This document shows, piece by piece, positions 9,592 through 18,091 of a stretch of DNA of 64,000 bases; within the stretch, counting starts at the first letter, position 1; every line of letters begins with the position of its first letter. The notes under the pieces are model-generated. The model saw only the letters and a program-made list of their open reading frames with translations. It searched no databases and was not told where the DNA came from. Source of the DNA: DASTPP01 sp035762175 (GTDB taxonomy: Bacteria > Myxococcota_A > Polyangia > Polyangiales > Polyangiaceae); assembly GCA_035762175.1 (NCBI GenBank), contig DASTPP010000295.1, positions 1 through 64,000 on the forward strand, read 5' to 3'. A program made the translations under genes and the position numbers.

Positions 9592-9974
9592 CCGGCGCTG
9601 TCGAGGCAGCTCGTGCCGCACCCGTTCGCCGGGCTCGAGAAGGTGGGGGCGACGTCCTTCGTCGGGCCCGAGGAGGTGGCGGCGCCGTCGTCGAACTCGG
9701 CGCCCATCGACTCGAGGACGAGCGCGTTGCCGCCGAGCGCGCGCGTCTGGCGCACCAGCTCGGCGTAGAGCTCGCGCGCGTCGTCGCCGCTCGCGCTCAC
9801 CGCGCCGAGCGGGCGCCCCAGCCGGGGCGGGGGCGCCGACGTCAGCACGAGGACGTCTCGGCCGCCGGGCGGGGCCTCGAACGCGACCGCGTGCGCCTGC
9901 GTGCGACCGCACGCGAGCCCGAAGAGGGCCGCGAGCAAGGCCGCCACGCCGCTGCCGAATTGGAGTCGACTCAT
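9444..9974 (-). CDS. Small lipoprotein of unknown function (paralogue-like partner 2)
   Basis: This 176-residue protein has a signal sequence with a probable lipobox (FGLACG, Cys about 22). A central motif, ELVRQTRALGGNALVLESM, matches the pattern RALRERGAQMGCDAIVRV in the gene directly downstream, to which it is coupled by a 4-bp overlap. Cys residues near NGCGTSCLDS may form a disulfide. Both proteins are likely periplasmic or outer-membrane anchored. Function is not recognised. Confidence 0.72.
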   Translation of the reverse strand: MSRLQFGSGVAALLAALFGLACGRTQAHAVAFEAPPGGRDVLVLTSAPPPRLGRPLGAVSASGDDARELYAELVRQTRALGGNALVLESMGAEFDDGAATSSGPTKDVAPTFSSPANGCGTSCLDSAGHAVNAETMKVELRGKALLLSPEERTSLGPSATDQRAKAAPAKTSEREP

Positions 9975-10148
9975 GGGAGAACGCCTTCCTCTCGAGCCCC
10001 GCCGGGGCCCCGCCGGGGGGCGGGGCCACGTCCTTTGGAGCGGGCCGGCCCCCGCGGCGGCGGCAGGCCCGCGCCCGCCACGGCCGGGGCGGCCCCGGGG
10101 CGATGCAGCTAGCGTGGGGACGGCGCGCGCCCCCGACCAACAGATAAA

Positions 10149-11291
10149 TCAGGCGCGTAGCTTCGAAAAAATCGATGGGTCGTAGCGGGCCGCGCGACCG
10201 CGCGGCGAGGCGCCCCCCGTCACTCGGGCGGCCGGGCGGCGAAGAAATCGGCCGAAGAGCCCGCGCCCACCCCAGCGCCCCCGCCGGCGGGGCCTGAACG
10301 TGCCCTCTGAAGGCGCGCCTGTCCACGATTGCTCGAGCGGCGCCGAGCGCGGGCCGCGCCTTCGCCCGCGGCGGCCGGGCTTCGCGCTGGAGCTGCCCTC
10401 GCCTCTTCGGCGATGAAGGCGCCCCGGGGGCCGAGACGGGGCGCAGAGGGCGTCGCCGACCCCTTCGGGCGGCTCGGCCCACGTGCCTCGTGCCCACCCG
10501 AGCCGGCCGGGGCCACGGGGCCCGCGGGGGGCGTGCGCCTCGCCGAGGCGAGAGCCTAAGCGCCGATCGTCGTCGATGATCTTCGCGGCCCGGAGCGCCT
10601 TCTCGACGATGGGCTTGTCTTTGACGACCTCGCGCAGCACCTCTTCGGTCATCTCTTTCATGAGCTCGGGGTCCGATTTGACGAGCTCGATCAGTTGTCG
10701 CCGGTTCTTCCGGACGGCCGCCAACGCCGACTTGTCGGCCTGCGGCTTCTTGGCGAGCATCTTCAGGTTGGCCTCGAGCACCCGCGACATCGCGGGCGGA
10801 GAGTCGGTCAAGATGTCCGCGATCTTCTCGGCGCGGCTCGCCATCGCGCGGTTCATCGCCTCGCGCGCGGGCCCGGCCTCGACGGCGAAGTCGACGTTGG
10901 TGACGAACACTTGCTCGAGCGACGCGGGGTTCGCGACGAGGTGCTTGGCCGCGATCTCGGCCATGGGCCGCTGCGCGAGATCCTTCGAAGCGTTCGCGTA
11001 AAACCGCTCGAGCAGGGGGCGGTGCTTGCGGGCCGCGGCGTAAAACTCGTCGACCAGCGCGGGGTGCTCGTCGAGCACGCGCGCGGTCGCCTCGAACGTC
11101 TCGGCGCGCTCGGCGGGGCTCATGGCGTCGAGCGCCGTCTTCGCCGCCTCCTTCTTCGCCCCGGTCGTACAGGCCGCGGCGCCGCCCAACGCCAGGCCGA
11201 GCGCGAGCCCGGCGGCGAGGCCGCGCGACGACTTCGACGGCCCCGCCTGAGCCCGAACTCGGCAAACCACTCTCTCGGTGATGGCTTTCAT
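10149..11291 (-). CDS. Helical lipoprotein of unknown function; C-terminal third doubtful
   Basis: The ATG at 11291 opens a protein with an N-terminal signal and a possible lipobox (GGAAACTTG). Residues about 50-240 are charged and helical (repeated E/K/R/A with AEIAAKHLVANP and RKNRRQLIELVKSDPELMKEM), possibly coiled coil. After IIDDDRR (about 10556) the frame becomes Arg/Gly/Pro-rich with no convincing coding character. An in-frame TTA and a TAG one base out of frame sit exactly at that point. The real protein is therefore probably about 245 residues. It lies downstream of thrC in the same orientation. Confidence 0.65.
   Translation of the reverse strand: MKAITERVVCRVRAQAGPSKSSRGLAAGLALGLALGGAAACTTGAKKEAAKTALDAMSPAERAETFEATARVLDEHPALVDEFYAAARKHRPLLERFYANASKDLAQRPMAEIAAKHLVANPASLEQVFVTNVDFAVEAGPAREAMNRAMASRAEKIADILTDSPPAMSRVLEANLKMLAKKPQADKSALAAVRKNRRQLIELVKSDPELMKEMTEEVLREVVKDKPIVEKALRAAKIIDDDRRLGSRLGEAHAPRGPRGPGRLGWARGTWAEPPEGVGDALCAPSRPPGRLHRRRGEGSSSAKPGRRGRRRGPRSAPLEQSWTGAPSEGTFRPRRRGRWGGRGLFGRFLRRPAARVTGGASPRGRAARYDPSIFSKLRA
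10380..10403 (+). repeat. 24-bp dispersed repeat, copy 2
   Basis: This segment matches 8697-8720 at 23 of 24 bases in the same orientation. It lies beyond the last convincing coding sequence of the helical lipoprotein gene. Confidence 0.5.
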
Positions 11292-11397
11292 GCGCCGCGC
11301 GCCATGCACATGCCGTACTCGGGGGTGGGCAAGTCGTGGCCCGGGGCGGGCGTCGCTTCGGCGATCGCGGCGGCGCCGGCCGTAGGGAGACGAGGCT

Positions 11398-12729
11398 TTA
11401 GCCCGCGGCGGGCGGCGGGGGCGGCGGCGCCTCGGCCGAAAGCAAGGCCTTGAGCTCGCCCGGCTCGGGCCCGATTTCGCGCTCGACGGGCGGTCGGTCG
11501 AGCAAGCGCGCGAGCGACTCGGGCACCTCGACGGCGTGGCCGACGAGGGGCTCGACCACCGACTCGAACTTCGCCGGGTGCGCCGTCGCGACCAGCACCC
11601 AGTGCGCCCCCGCGCGCCGGGCCTCGGGCATGCGGGCGTAGGCTTCGGTCGCGGCGGCCGTGTGAGGGCAGAAGACGAAGCCGAGCTCGCGGGCGCTCTG
11701 CTCGATACGACGCCGGATGGCGTCGTCGTCGACCGACTCGGCCGACACCTCGGACCCGAGCGCGTCGAGGCCGGGGGCGAGGTGGCGCAGGCGCTCGAGG
11801 TTGCTGGGGTCGCCGACGTCCATCGCCGAGGCGAGGGTCGGCACGCTCGGGCGCGGCTCGTAGCGGCCGGTGCGCAAGAAGTCGGGCACGACGGCGTTGG
11901 CGTTGGTGGCGAGCGCAATCGTGCCGACGGGCGCGCCCGCGGCGCGCGCCCAGACGCAGGCGAGCGCGTTGCCCAGGTTGCCCGAGGGGATGACGAACGA
12001 GGGCCGCTCGCCCTCGCGGGCGTAGAGCTCGTGCGCGGCGCGGGCGTAGTAGGCGGCCTGGGGCAAGAGGCGCCCGACGTTGATGCTGTTGGCCGACGAG
12101 AGTTCGAGGCGGGCGCGCAGATCGGGGTCGTTGAAGGCGGCCTTGACCATGCGCTGGCAGTCGTCGAAGGTGCCGCGCACCGCGAGGGTGGTCACGTTGC
12201 CGCCCCAGCACGCGAGCTGCTTTCGCTGGCGGGCCGAGACGAGCCCCTTCGGGTAGAGCACGACGACGCGCACGCCGGGCCGCCCGTAGAAGGCGGCCGC
12301 GACGGCGCCGCCGGTGTCGCCCGAGGTGGCGACGAGCACGGTCAGCGCGCGGTCGCGGGGCTGGCGCGCGAGGCAGGCGGCGAGGAAGCGCGCCCCCACG
12401 TCTTTGAAGGCGCAGGTCGGCCCGTGAAAGAGCTCGAGCACGCTGAGGCGCCCCGGGGCCCGCGGCACGGGCGCGAGCGGCGTGTCGAAGTCGAGCGCCT
12501 CGTCGCAGATCGCGCCGAGCTCGGCCGCGAGCGGGTCGCCCTCGAAGAAGGGCGCGAGGAAGGCACGGGCGAAGGCGGCGAGGGCGGGCGGCGCGCCGGG
12601 GCCGGCGGGGGCGGCGGCGCGGGGCAACGTCTCGGGCACGTAGAGGCCGCCGTCGGGGGCGAGGCCCCGGGCGACGGCCTCGCCGAGGGTGCACGGGGGC
12701 GAGGCGCCGCGGGTGCTCAGGTAACGCAT
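11398..12729 (-). CDS. thrC: Threonine synthase
   Basis: ThrC converts O-phospho-L-homoserine to L-threonine, the last step of the pathway encoded here. The 443-residue length is normal. The N-terminal MRYLSTRG motif and the PLP-binding lysine in HGPTCAFKD (Lys109) are present, as are the phosphate-binding loop TSGDTGGAVAAA and the SANSINVGRLLPQ motif. It follows thrB in a minus-strand thrA-thrB-thrC order. The last 15 residues are Pro-rich. The intergenic stretch to the lipoprotein gene downstream is about 105 bp. Confidence 0.96.
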   Translation of the reverse strand: MRYLSTRGASPPCTLGEAVARGLAPDGGLYVPETLPRAAAPAGPGAPPALAAFARAFLAPFFEGDPLAAELGAICDEALDFDTPLAPVPRAPGRLSVLELFHGPTCAFKDVGARFLAACLARQPRDRALTVLVATSGDTGGAVAAAFYGRPGVRVVVLYPKGLVSARQRKQLACWGGNVTTLAVRGTFDDCQRMVKAAFNDPDLRARLELSSANSINVGRLLPQAAYYARAAHELYAREGERPSFVIPSGNLGNALACVWARAAGAPVGTIALATNANAVVPDFLRTGRYEPRPSVPTLASAMDVGDPSNLERLRHLAPGLDALGSEVSAESVDDDAIRRRIEQSARELGFVFCPHTAAATEAYARMPEARRAGAHWVLVATAHPAKFESVVEPLVGHAVEVPESLARLLDRPPVEREIGPEPGELKALLSAEAPPPPPPAAG

Positions 12730-13663
12730 GGGCCACCACGCGCGCGCCTCGGGGCTCGACGGCCGAGACCCAGGTGTCGACGCCGGGCACCTCGCCCGCG
12801 AAGGCGCCGGCCATGGCGGCGCGCACGCGCTCGGCGCGCGCGGCCTCGCACCAGGCGAAGAGCGTGGGCCCGGCGCCCGAGATGGAGCAGCCGAGCGCGC
12901 CCGCCGCGAGCGCGGCGGCCTTGACGCGGTCGAAGCCGGGCACGAGCGCGCGCCGCTGCGGCTCGATGACGACGTCGGCGAGGCAGGCGCCGACGAGGCC
13001 GAGATCGTTCGAATAGCAGCCCGCGAGGAAGCCCGCGAGGTTCGCCGTCTGCGCGACGAAGGCGCGGCGGTCGACCGAGGGCGACAAGATCCGCCGCGCC
13101 TCGCGCGTGTCGACGCGCACGTGGGGGTGGGCCAGCACGCAGCGGACGCCCTCGGGCACCGGCACCCGCACCGCGCGCGGCGCGTCGCCGCCGAGCACCA
13201 GCACGAGGCCCCCGAGCAGCGAGGGCGCGACGTTGTCGGCGTGGGTCGAGCCGCTCGCCACGGCCTCGCCCTGCACGGCGAAGGCGAGCAGGCGCTCGGG
13301 CGCGAGCGGCTCGTCGAGCAAGGCGTTGGCGGCGACGACGGCGGCGACGGCCGACGAGGCGCTGCCGCCGAGGCCCGCCGAGAGGGGGATGCCCTTGTCG
13401 ACGCTGGCCTCGAAGCCGAAGGGCAGGCCGAGCGCGCGCCGCATGGCCTCGAGGGCCATGCCGGCGGTGTTGCGCTCGGCCTCGAGCGGCAGCGGGGCCT
13501 CGGCGCCGCGGACGGACGCGATGCGCACGCGCGGCTCGGGCGCGCGGCGCACCGAGACGTGGTCGCCGAGGGCCGAGACGGCGTGGCCGAGCACGTCGAA
13601 GCCGACGGCGACGTTGCCGACGGAGGCGGGGGCGAAGGCGCGCGCTTCGAGGGGGGGGCTCAT
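12717..13663 (-). CDS. thrB: Homoserine kinase (GHMP family); no in-frame stop at the expected end
   Basis: ThrB phosphorylates homoserine using ATP. The GHMP ATP-binding motif PLSAGLGGSASSA is at about residues 92-104 and the C-terminal GHMP motif SISGAGPTLFAW near 255. The ATG overlaps the thrA stop (ATGA). The protein looks complete at VEPRGARVV, about 310 residues, just where thrC begins. However, its frame has no stop there: it reads an in-frame TTA and continues through thrC to 11288. A TGA in another frame ends at 12717, and I use that as the likely end. A single-base error or frameshift near 12730 is the simplest explanation. Confidence 0.88.
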
Positions 13664-16152
13664 GCGAGGTGCGCGCCGAGGTAGGCGCAGACGCGCAGGA
13701 TATCAGCAAACACGCCCGCCGCGGTGACGGCGGGCCCGGCGCCGGGGCCCTGCACGACGAGGGGGTTGTCGCGGTAGCGCTGGGTGACGAAGCGCACGAC
13801 GTTGTCGGTCGGGTTCAGGTCGACGAAGGGGTGCGAGGGCTCGAGCTCGACGAGGCCGACCGAGGCCTCGCCCGAGGCGTCGAGGCGCCCAACATAGCGC
13901 AGGACGCGCCCGCGCGCCCTGGCGCGGCCCAGCCGGTCGCCGATCGGGGCGTCGTAGTCGGCGAGCCGGTCGAGGAACTCGTCGACCGGCAGGCCCTCGA
14001 GCGAGGGGGGCACCAGGCTCTCGACGCGCACCTGCCCGAGCTCGAGCCGCAGGCCCATCTCGCGCCCGAGAATGACGAGCTTGCGCGCGACGTCGGCGCC
14101 CGAGAGGTCTTCGGCCGGGTGCGGCTCGGTGAAGCCCCTGGCCTTGGCCGCGCGCACGAGCGCCGAGAAGGGCTGCTCGCCCGTCCAGCCGTTGAAGAGG
14201 TACGAGAGGGTGCCCGACAAGATGCCCTCGACGCACGCGATCTCGTCGCCCGTCTCGCGCAGGTCGCGCAACGTCTGAATGATCGGCAGCCCCGCGCCGA
14301 CCGTGGCCTCGTAGAGGTAGCGGCCGCCGCCCGCCCGCCGCGCCTCGTGCAGCCGGTCGAAGGCGTCGAGGGGCCCGCTGCCCGCGCGCTTGTTCGGGGT
14401 AACGACGTGCACGCCCGCGGCGAGCCAGTCGGCGTAGCGCGCGGCGACCTCGGCGCTGGCGGTGCAGTCGACGATGATCGCGTGCGGCAGGTGCTCGCTG
14501 CGCACGTGGCGGGCGAAGGCGTCGAGGTCGGCCGGCGCCGTCGCCTCGCCGACCCGCGCCCGCCAGCGGCCGAGGTCGACGCCGGCGTCGTCGAGCAGCA
14601 TCGCCTTCGAGCCGGCGACGGCCCGCACGCGCAGGTCGAGCTTGCAGTCGCGCCGCAGCCGCTCGGCCTGGCCGGCGATCTGGTCGAGCAGCGTCGAGCC
14701 GACGAGGCCGGGGCCGACGAGGCCGACCGAGACCGTGTGCGACGAGAGGTAGAAGCCCGCGTGCGCGGCCCGCAGCGCCCGGGGCGCCGCGGCCGCGTCG
14801 ACGACGACCGAGATGTTGCGCTCGCTCGAGCCCTGGGCGATCGCGCGCACGTTGACCCCGGCGCCCGCGAGCGAGGCGAAGAGCCGCGCGGCGACGCCCT
14901 GCCGCCCCGCCATGCCGTCGCCCACGACCGCGACGATGCTGCAGTCTTCGACCGCCTCGAGCCGCTGAATCTGCCCCTCGCGCAGCTCGGCCTCGAAGGC
15001 CCGCCGCACCGCCGCCGAGGCCGCCGCGGCCTGCGCGCGCGGGATGGCGAAGCAGATCGAGTGCTCGCTCGAGCCCTGCGAGATGAGCACCACCGACACC
15101 TCGGCGTCGCGCAGCGCGGCGAAGAGGCGGCTCGCCGTGCCCGGCACGCCGATCATGCCGGCGCCCTCGAGGTTGAGCAGCGCCACGTGGTCGACCGTCG
15201 TGATGCCCTTGACGTCGGGCCCGCCCGGCGGGCGCGCCGCGATGAGCGTGCCGGGCGCCTCGGGCGCGAAGGTGTTCTTGATGTAGATGGGGATGTCGCG
15301 CCCCACCGCCGGCGCCATCGTCTGCGGGTGAATCACCTTGGCGCCGAAGTACGCGAGCTCCATCGCCTCGTTGTACGAGAGCGCCTCGATGACCCGCGCC
15401 TCGGGCACGCGGCGCGGGTCGGCGCTCAGGACGCCGCTGACGTCGGTCCAGATCTGGATCTCGTCGGCCGCGAGCAGCGCCCCGAAGATCGAGGCCGAGA
15501 AGTCGCTGCCGTTGCGCCCGAGCGTCGTCTGCACCCCGCCGCGGTCGACCGCGACGAAGCCCGGCACGACCAGGAGGTCGTCGGCCGCCGCGACCGCCGC
15601 CCCGCAGCGGCGCTCGCTCTCGGCCCACTGCACCCGCGGCCCGAGCGGCCCCCAGTCGACCACCACGACCTCGCGCGCGTCGAGCCAGCGGGCCGGGCGC
15701 CCGAGCGCGCCGCGCTCGTCGAGCAGGCGGGCGAACAGGCGCGTCGACCAGAGCTCGCCGTAGCCCGCCACGACGTCGCGCACCGCGCCCGGCGCCGACC
15801 GCAAGAGCCACGCCGTCTGCAGGACCCCGCGCACGTCGCGCACGTCGTCGTCGAGGGCGGGCGCGTAGGCGCCGAAGCCCGCCGGCGAGAGCAGCTCGGC
15901 CGCGAGCCCGCGGTGGCGCTCGCGCAGCGCCTCGAGGCCCTCGAACGCGGCGTCTTCGCGCCGCTCGGCGCGCGCGACCGCCGCGAGCAGCGCGTCGGTC
16001 ACGCCCTTCGCCGCCGAGAGCACGGCGGCGAGGCGGCGCCCCGCGGCCTCGCGCTCGACGATGTCGGCGACGCGGCGGAAGCACGCGGCGTCCGCGACGC
16101 TCGACCCCCCGAATTTGAGCACGCGCCACCTGCCGGACACGGGACTTTGCAT
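13660..16152 (-). CDS. thrA: Bifunctional aspartokinase / homoserine dehydrogenase I
   Basis: This 830-residue fusion catalyses the first and third steps of threonine synthesis. The N-terminal aspartokinase domain begins KFGGSSVADA (residues 13-22) and includes GRNGSDFSASIFG. Two ACT-type regulatory segments lie at about 310-460 (GMIGVPGTASRLFAAL and GRQGVAARLFASLAGAGVNVRAI), suggesting feedback control by threonine. The homoserine dehydrogenase domain starts near 475 with the NAD(P)-binding VGLVGPGLVGSTL and includes TPNKRAG. The ATG is preceded by AAGGA. Its stop overlaps thrB, giving one operon. Confidence 0.97.
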   Translation of the reverse strand: MQSPVSGRWRVLKFGGSSVADAACFRRVADIVEREAAGRRLAAVLSAAKGVTDALLAAVARAERREDAAFEGLEALRERHRGLAAELLSPAGFGAYAPALDDDVRDVRGVLQTAWLLRSAPGAVRDVVAGYGELWSTRLFARLLDERGALGRPARWLDAREVVVVDWGPLGPRVQWAESERRCGAAVAAADDLLVVPGFVAVDRGGVQTTLGRNGSDFSASIFGALLAADEIQIWTDVSGVLSADPRRVPEARVIEALSYNEAMELAYFGAKVIHPQTMAPAVGRDIPIYIKNTFAPEAPGTLIAARPPGGPDVKGITTVDHVALLNLEGAGMIGVPGTASRLFAALRDAEVSVVLISQGSSEHSICFAIPRAQAAAASAAVRRAFEAELREGQIQRLEAVEDCSIVAVVGDGMAGRQGVAARLFASLAGAGVNVRAIAQGSSERNISVVVDAAAAPRALRAAHAGFYLSSHTVSVGLVGPGLVGSTLLDQIAGQAERLRRDCKLDLRVRAVAGSKAMLLDDAGVDLGRWRARVGEATAPADLDAFARHVRSEHLPHAIIVDCTASAEVAARYADWLAAGVHVVTPNKRAGSGPLDAFDRLHEARRAGGGRYLYEATVGAGLPIIQTLRDLRETGDEIACVEGILSGTLSYLFNGWTGEQPFSALVRAAKARGFTEPHPAEDLSGADVARKLVILGREMGLRLELGQVRVESLVPPSLEGLPVDEFLDRLADYDAPIGDRLGRARARGRVLRYVGRLDASGEASVGLVELEPSHPFVDLNPTDNVVRFVTQRYRDNPLVVQGPGAGPAVTAAGVFADILRVCAYLGAHLA

Positions 16153-16682
16153 GGTCGATCCTTGGGCTCCTCGCCGCTCGCGCGCCCCGGGCGGGGCGCC
16201 GGACGCGGCCCCCGGGCGGGCCGCCGCCCCGGCAGAGACGGCCAGCGGTTAGCGCGACTTAAGGCCCGGGTCGAGCCCGCGCCGCGGGCCCCGCCCGCCC
16301 CCGCCCAAGCGCGACCCCGAACGCGGCTGCAAACACGCCCCGCGCGGGGAGCGTAGCGCCCCGCCCGCTCCGCCCCCGCCGGCGGGCTGGGGCGCGCGGA
16401 GGCGCGTCGGGGCGAAGTTCACCGCTCGATCGCCCCACTCGCTCCACGACCGCCGCGCTCCCGCCCGGACACCGCCGCGCTCCCGCCCGGCTACCGCCGC
16501 GCCCTGGCTCGCGCGCCCGCGGCCCCGAGCGCTCGCCGCGCTCTCGCTCGCGCGAGGGAGAGAGGGCGTCCGCCGCGCGCGCCGGCCGCCGTCCGAGGCC
16601 GGCGGCGGCGCCGGCCCTCGCGCGGCTGAGACTGAGGCGTCGCCCCCGTGGCACGAGGTCTGCAACTCACGTTTCCCCGATT
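16153..16682. other. Gene-free stretch between thrA and the DUF2382 genes
   Basis: This 530-bp divergent intergenic region is very GC-rich. It contains a 22-bp direct repeat (16449-16470 and 16471-16492, with a partial third copy). I see no threonine-rich leader peptide or attenuator hairpin ahead of thrA, and no convincing -35/-10 pair. Confidence 0.5.
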
Positions 16683-17171
16683 ATGGCAAGCTCTCACGAC
16701 CGAACGTTGCCTTCGTTGCCCTACGCCGCGCCCGCGCAGCGGGGGGACAAAGGCCCCGCCGCGGCCGAACTCCCGCTCGAGTCCGGGCGGCGCGCCGTCG
16801 TCCCCGTGGTCCGCGAGGAGGCGCAAGTCGTCCCGCACGAGGTGGAGGCCGCGCGCGTGCGCGTCAGCAAGCAGGTGAGCGAGCGCGAAGAGCTCGTCAG
16901 CGTACCCCTGGTGAACGAGCACGTGCGCGTCGAGCGCGTGCCCATCGGGCGCACGGTCGAGCGCGCGCCCGAGGTGCGCCAGGAGGGCGACACCACCATC
17001 GTGCCGGTCATCGAAGAGGTCCTCGTCGTCGAGCGGAAGATCCTCTTGAAGGAGGAGATCCGCATCACCCGCGAGCGCGCCGTCGTGCAGAGCCCGCCGC
17101 AGAGGGTGCGGCTGCGCGACGAGCACGTCGAGGTCGAGCGCGTCGAGCCGCGACCGCGGCCGCGCGACTAG
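16683..17171 (+). CDS. DUF2382 (YsnF/AvaK-type) stress-related protein
   Basis: This 162-residue protein is built from the DUF2382 repeat pattern: alternating Val and charged residues in beta strands (VPVVREEAQVVPHEVEAARVRV; VSVPLVNEHVRVERVPIGRTV; VPVIEEVLVVERKILLKEEIRI). The domain is common in bacterial general-stress proteins such as B. subtilis YsnF, though its biochemical role is not established. No signal peptide is seen, so it is probably cytoplasmic. A second DUF2382 gene follows 119 bp downstream. Confidence 0.85.
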   Translation: MASSHDRTLPSLPYAAPAQRGDKGPAAAELPLESGRRAVVPVVREEAQVVPHEVEAARVRVSKQVSEREELVSVPLVNEHVRVERVPIGRTVERAPEVRQEGDTTIVPVIEEVLVVERKILLKEEIRITRERAVVQSPPQRVRLRDEHVEVERVEPRPRPRD

Positions 17172-17290
17172 CCGCGCCGGCGCCCGCCCCCGCGGGCCCG
17201 CCAGCCCCCCCCAAACTCCGCCCCCGGGCGGCCTGCCCGCCCGCGGGCGTCGCTGTCCCTTGCAGTGGTTAACCGAAAGGAGCATTCGCC

Positions 17291-18058
17291 ATGAAGAACA
17301 AGGACATGTTCGGGAAGAACCCCACGCCCCCCGTCCGCCAGGACGTCGCGCAGACGACGGAGAAGACCCTCCGCAAGGACGTCGTCTCGACCGAGCGCGA
17401 CCTCGGCCTCCAGGAGAAGGGGCAGGTTGCCATCCCCGTGGTGAAAGAAGAGCTGCGCGTCGGCAAGCAGGTCATCGAGGGCGGCGGCGTGCACGTCGAG
17501 AGCCAGCTGGTCGAGGAGCCCGTGCAGCAGGACGTGACCCTGCGCGAGGAGCACGTGCGCGTCGAGCGCCGCCCGGTCGACCGGCCCGCCACGCCGGCCG
17601 ACTTCACCGGCTTCCGCGAGGGCAGCTTCGACGTGGTCGAGAGGTCCGAGCGGGCGGTGGTCGAGAAGGCCGCCCGCGTCGTCGAGGAGGTCGTCATCGG
17701 CAAGGAGGCCACGCAGCGCACCGAGCGCATCGTCGACAAGCTGCGGCACACCGAGGTCGCGGTGCGCGACCTGGGCGGCGTGCACCAGGGCGCGGTCTCG
17801 CGCCGCTGGGAGGACTACGACACCGACTTTCGAACGAACTTCTCGAGCCTCTACGGCTCGGGCGGCCGCTACGAAGACATCATGCCGGCCTACCGCTACG
17901 GCTACGACCTGGCGACCACGAAGGACTACTACGGGCGCGACTGGACGGCCTTCGAGATCGACGCCCGCGACCGCTGGGAGCGGCACAACCCGGGCACCTG
18001 GGACCGCGTCAAGGACAGCGTCCGCTACGCCTGGGCGAAGGTGACGGGCCGGGCGTAA
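17291..18058 (+). CDS. DUF2382 (YsnF/AvaK-type) stress-related protein with C-terminal extension
   Basis: This 255-residue protein contains DUF2382-type strands at about 40-150 (VAIPVVKEELRVGKQVIEGG; VEEPVQQDVTLREEHVRVERRPV; VVEEVVIGKEATQRTERI). A C-terminal region at 165-250 is rich in Tyr, Trp and Asp (YRYGYDLATTKDYYGRDW), a module often seen after DUF2382 or PRC-barrel domains in stress proteins. A strong ribosome binding site (AAAGGAGC) precedes the ATG. It is probably co-expressed with the preceding DUF2382 gene. Confidence 0.86.
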   Translation: MKNKDMFGKNPTPPVRQDVAQTTEKTLRKDVVSTERDLGLQEKGQVAIPVVKEELRVGKQVIEGGGVHVESQLVEEPVQQDVTLREEHVRVERRPVDRPATPADFTGFREGSFDVVERSERAVVEKAARVVEEVVIGKEATQRTERIVDKLRHTEVAVRDLGGVHQGAVSRRWEDYDTDFRTNFSSLYGSGGRYEDIMPAYRYGYDLATTKDYYGRDWTAFEIDARDRWERHNPGTWDRVKDSVRYAWAKVTGRA

Positions 18059-18091
18059 GCCGGCGCGCGAAGGGGGGGCGCGCCGCGCGCC

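Noticed and set aside
16153..16300. Threonine attenuator ahead of thrA
   Set aside because: No leader peptide rich in Thr/Ile codons and no terminator/antiterminator pair with T-run could be found.
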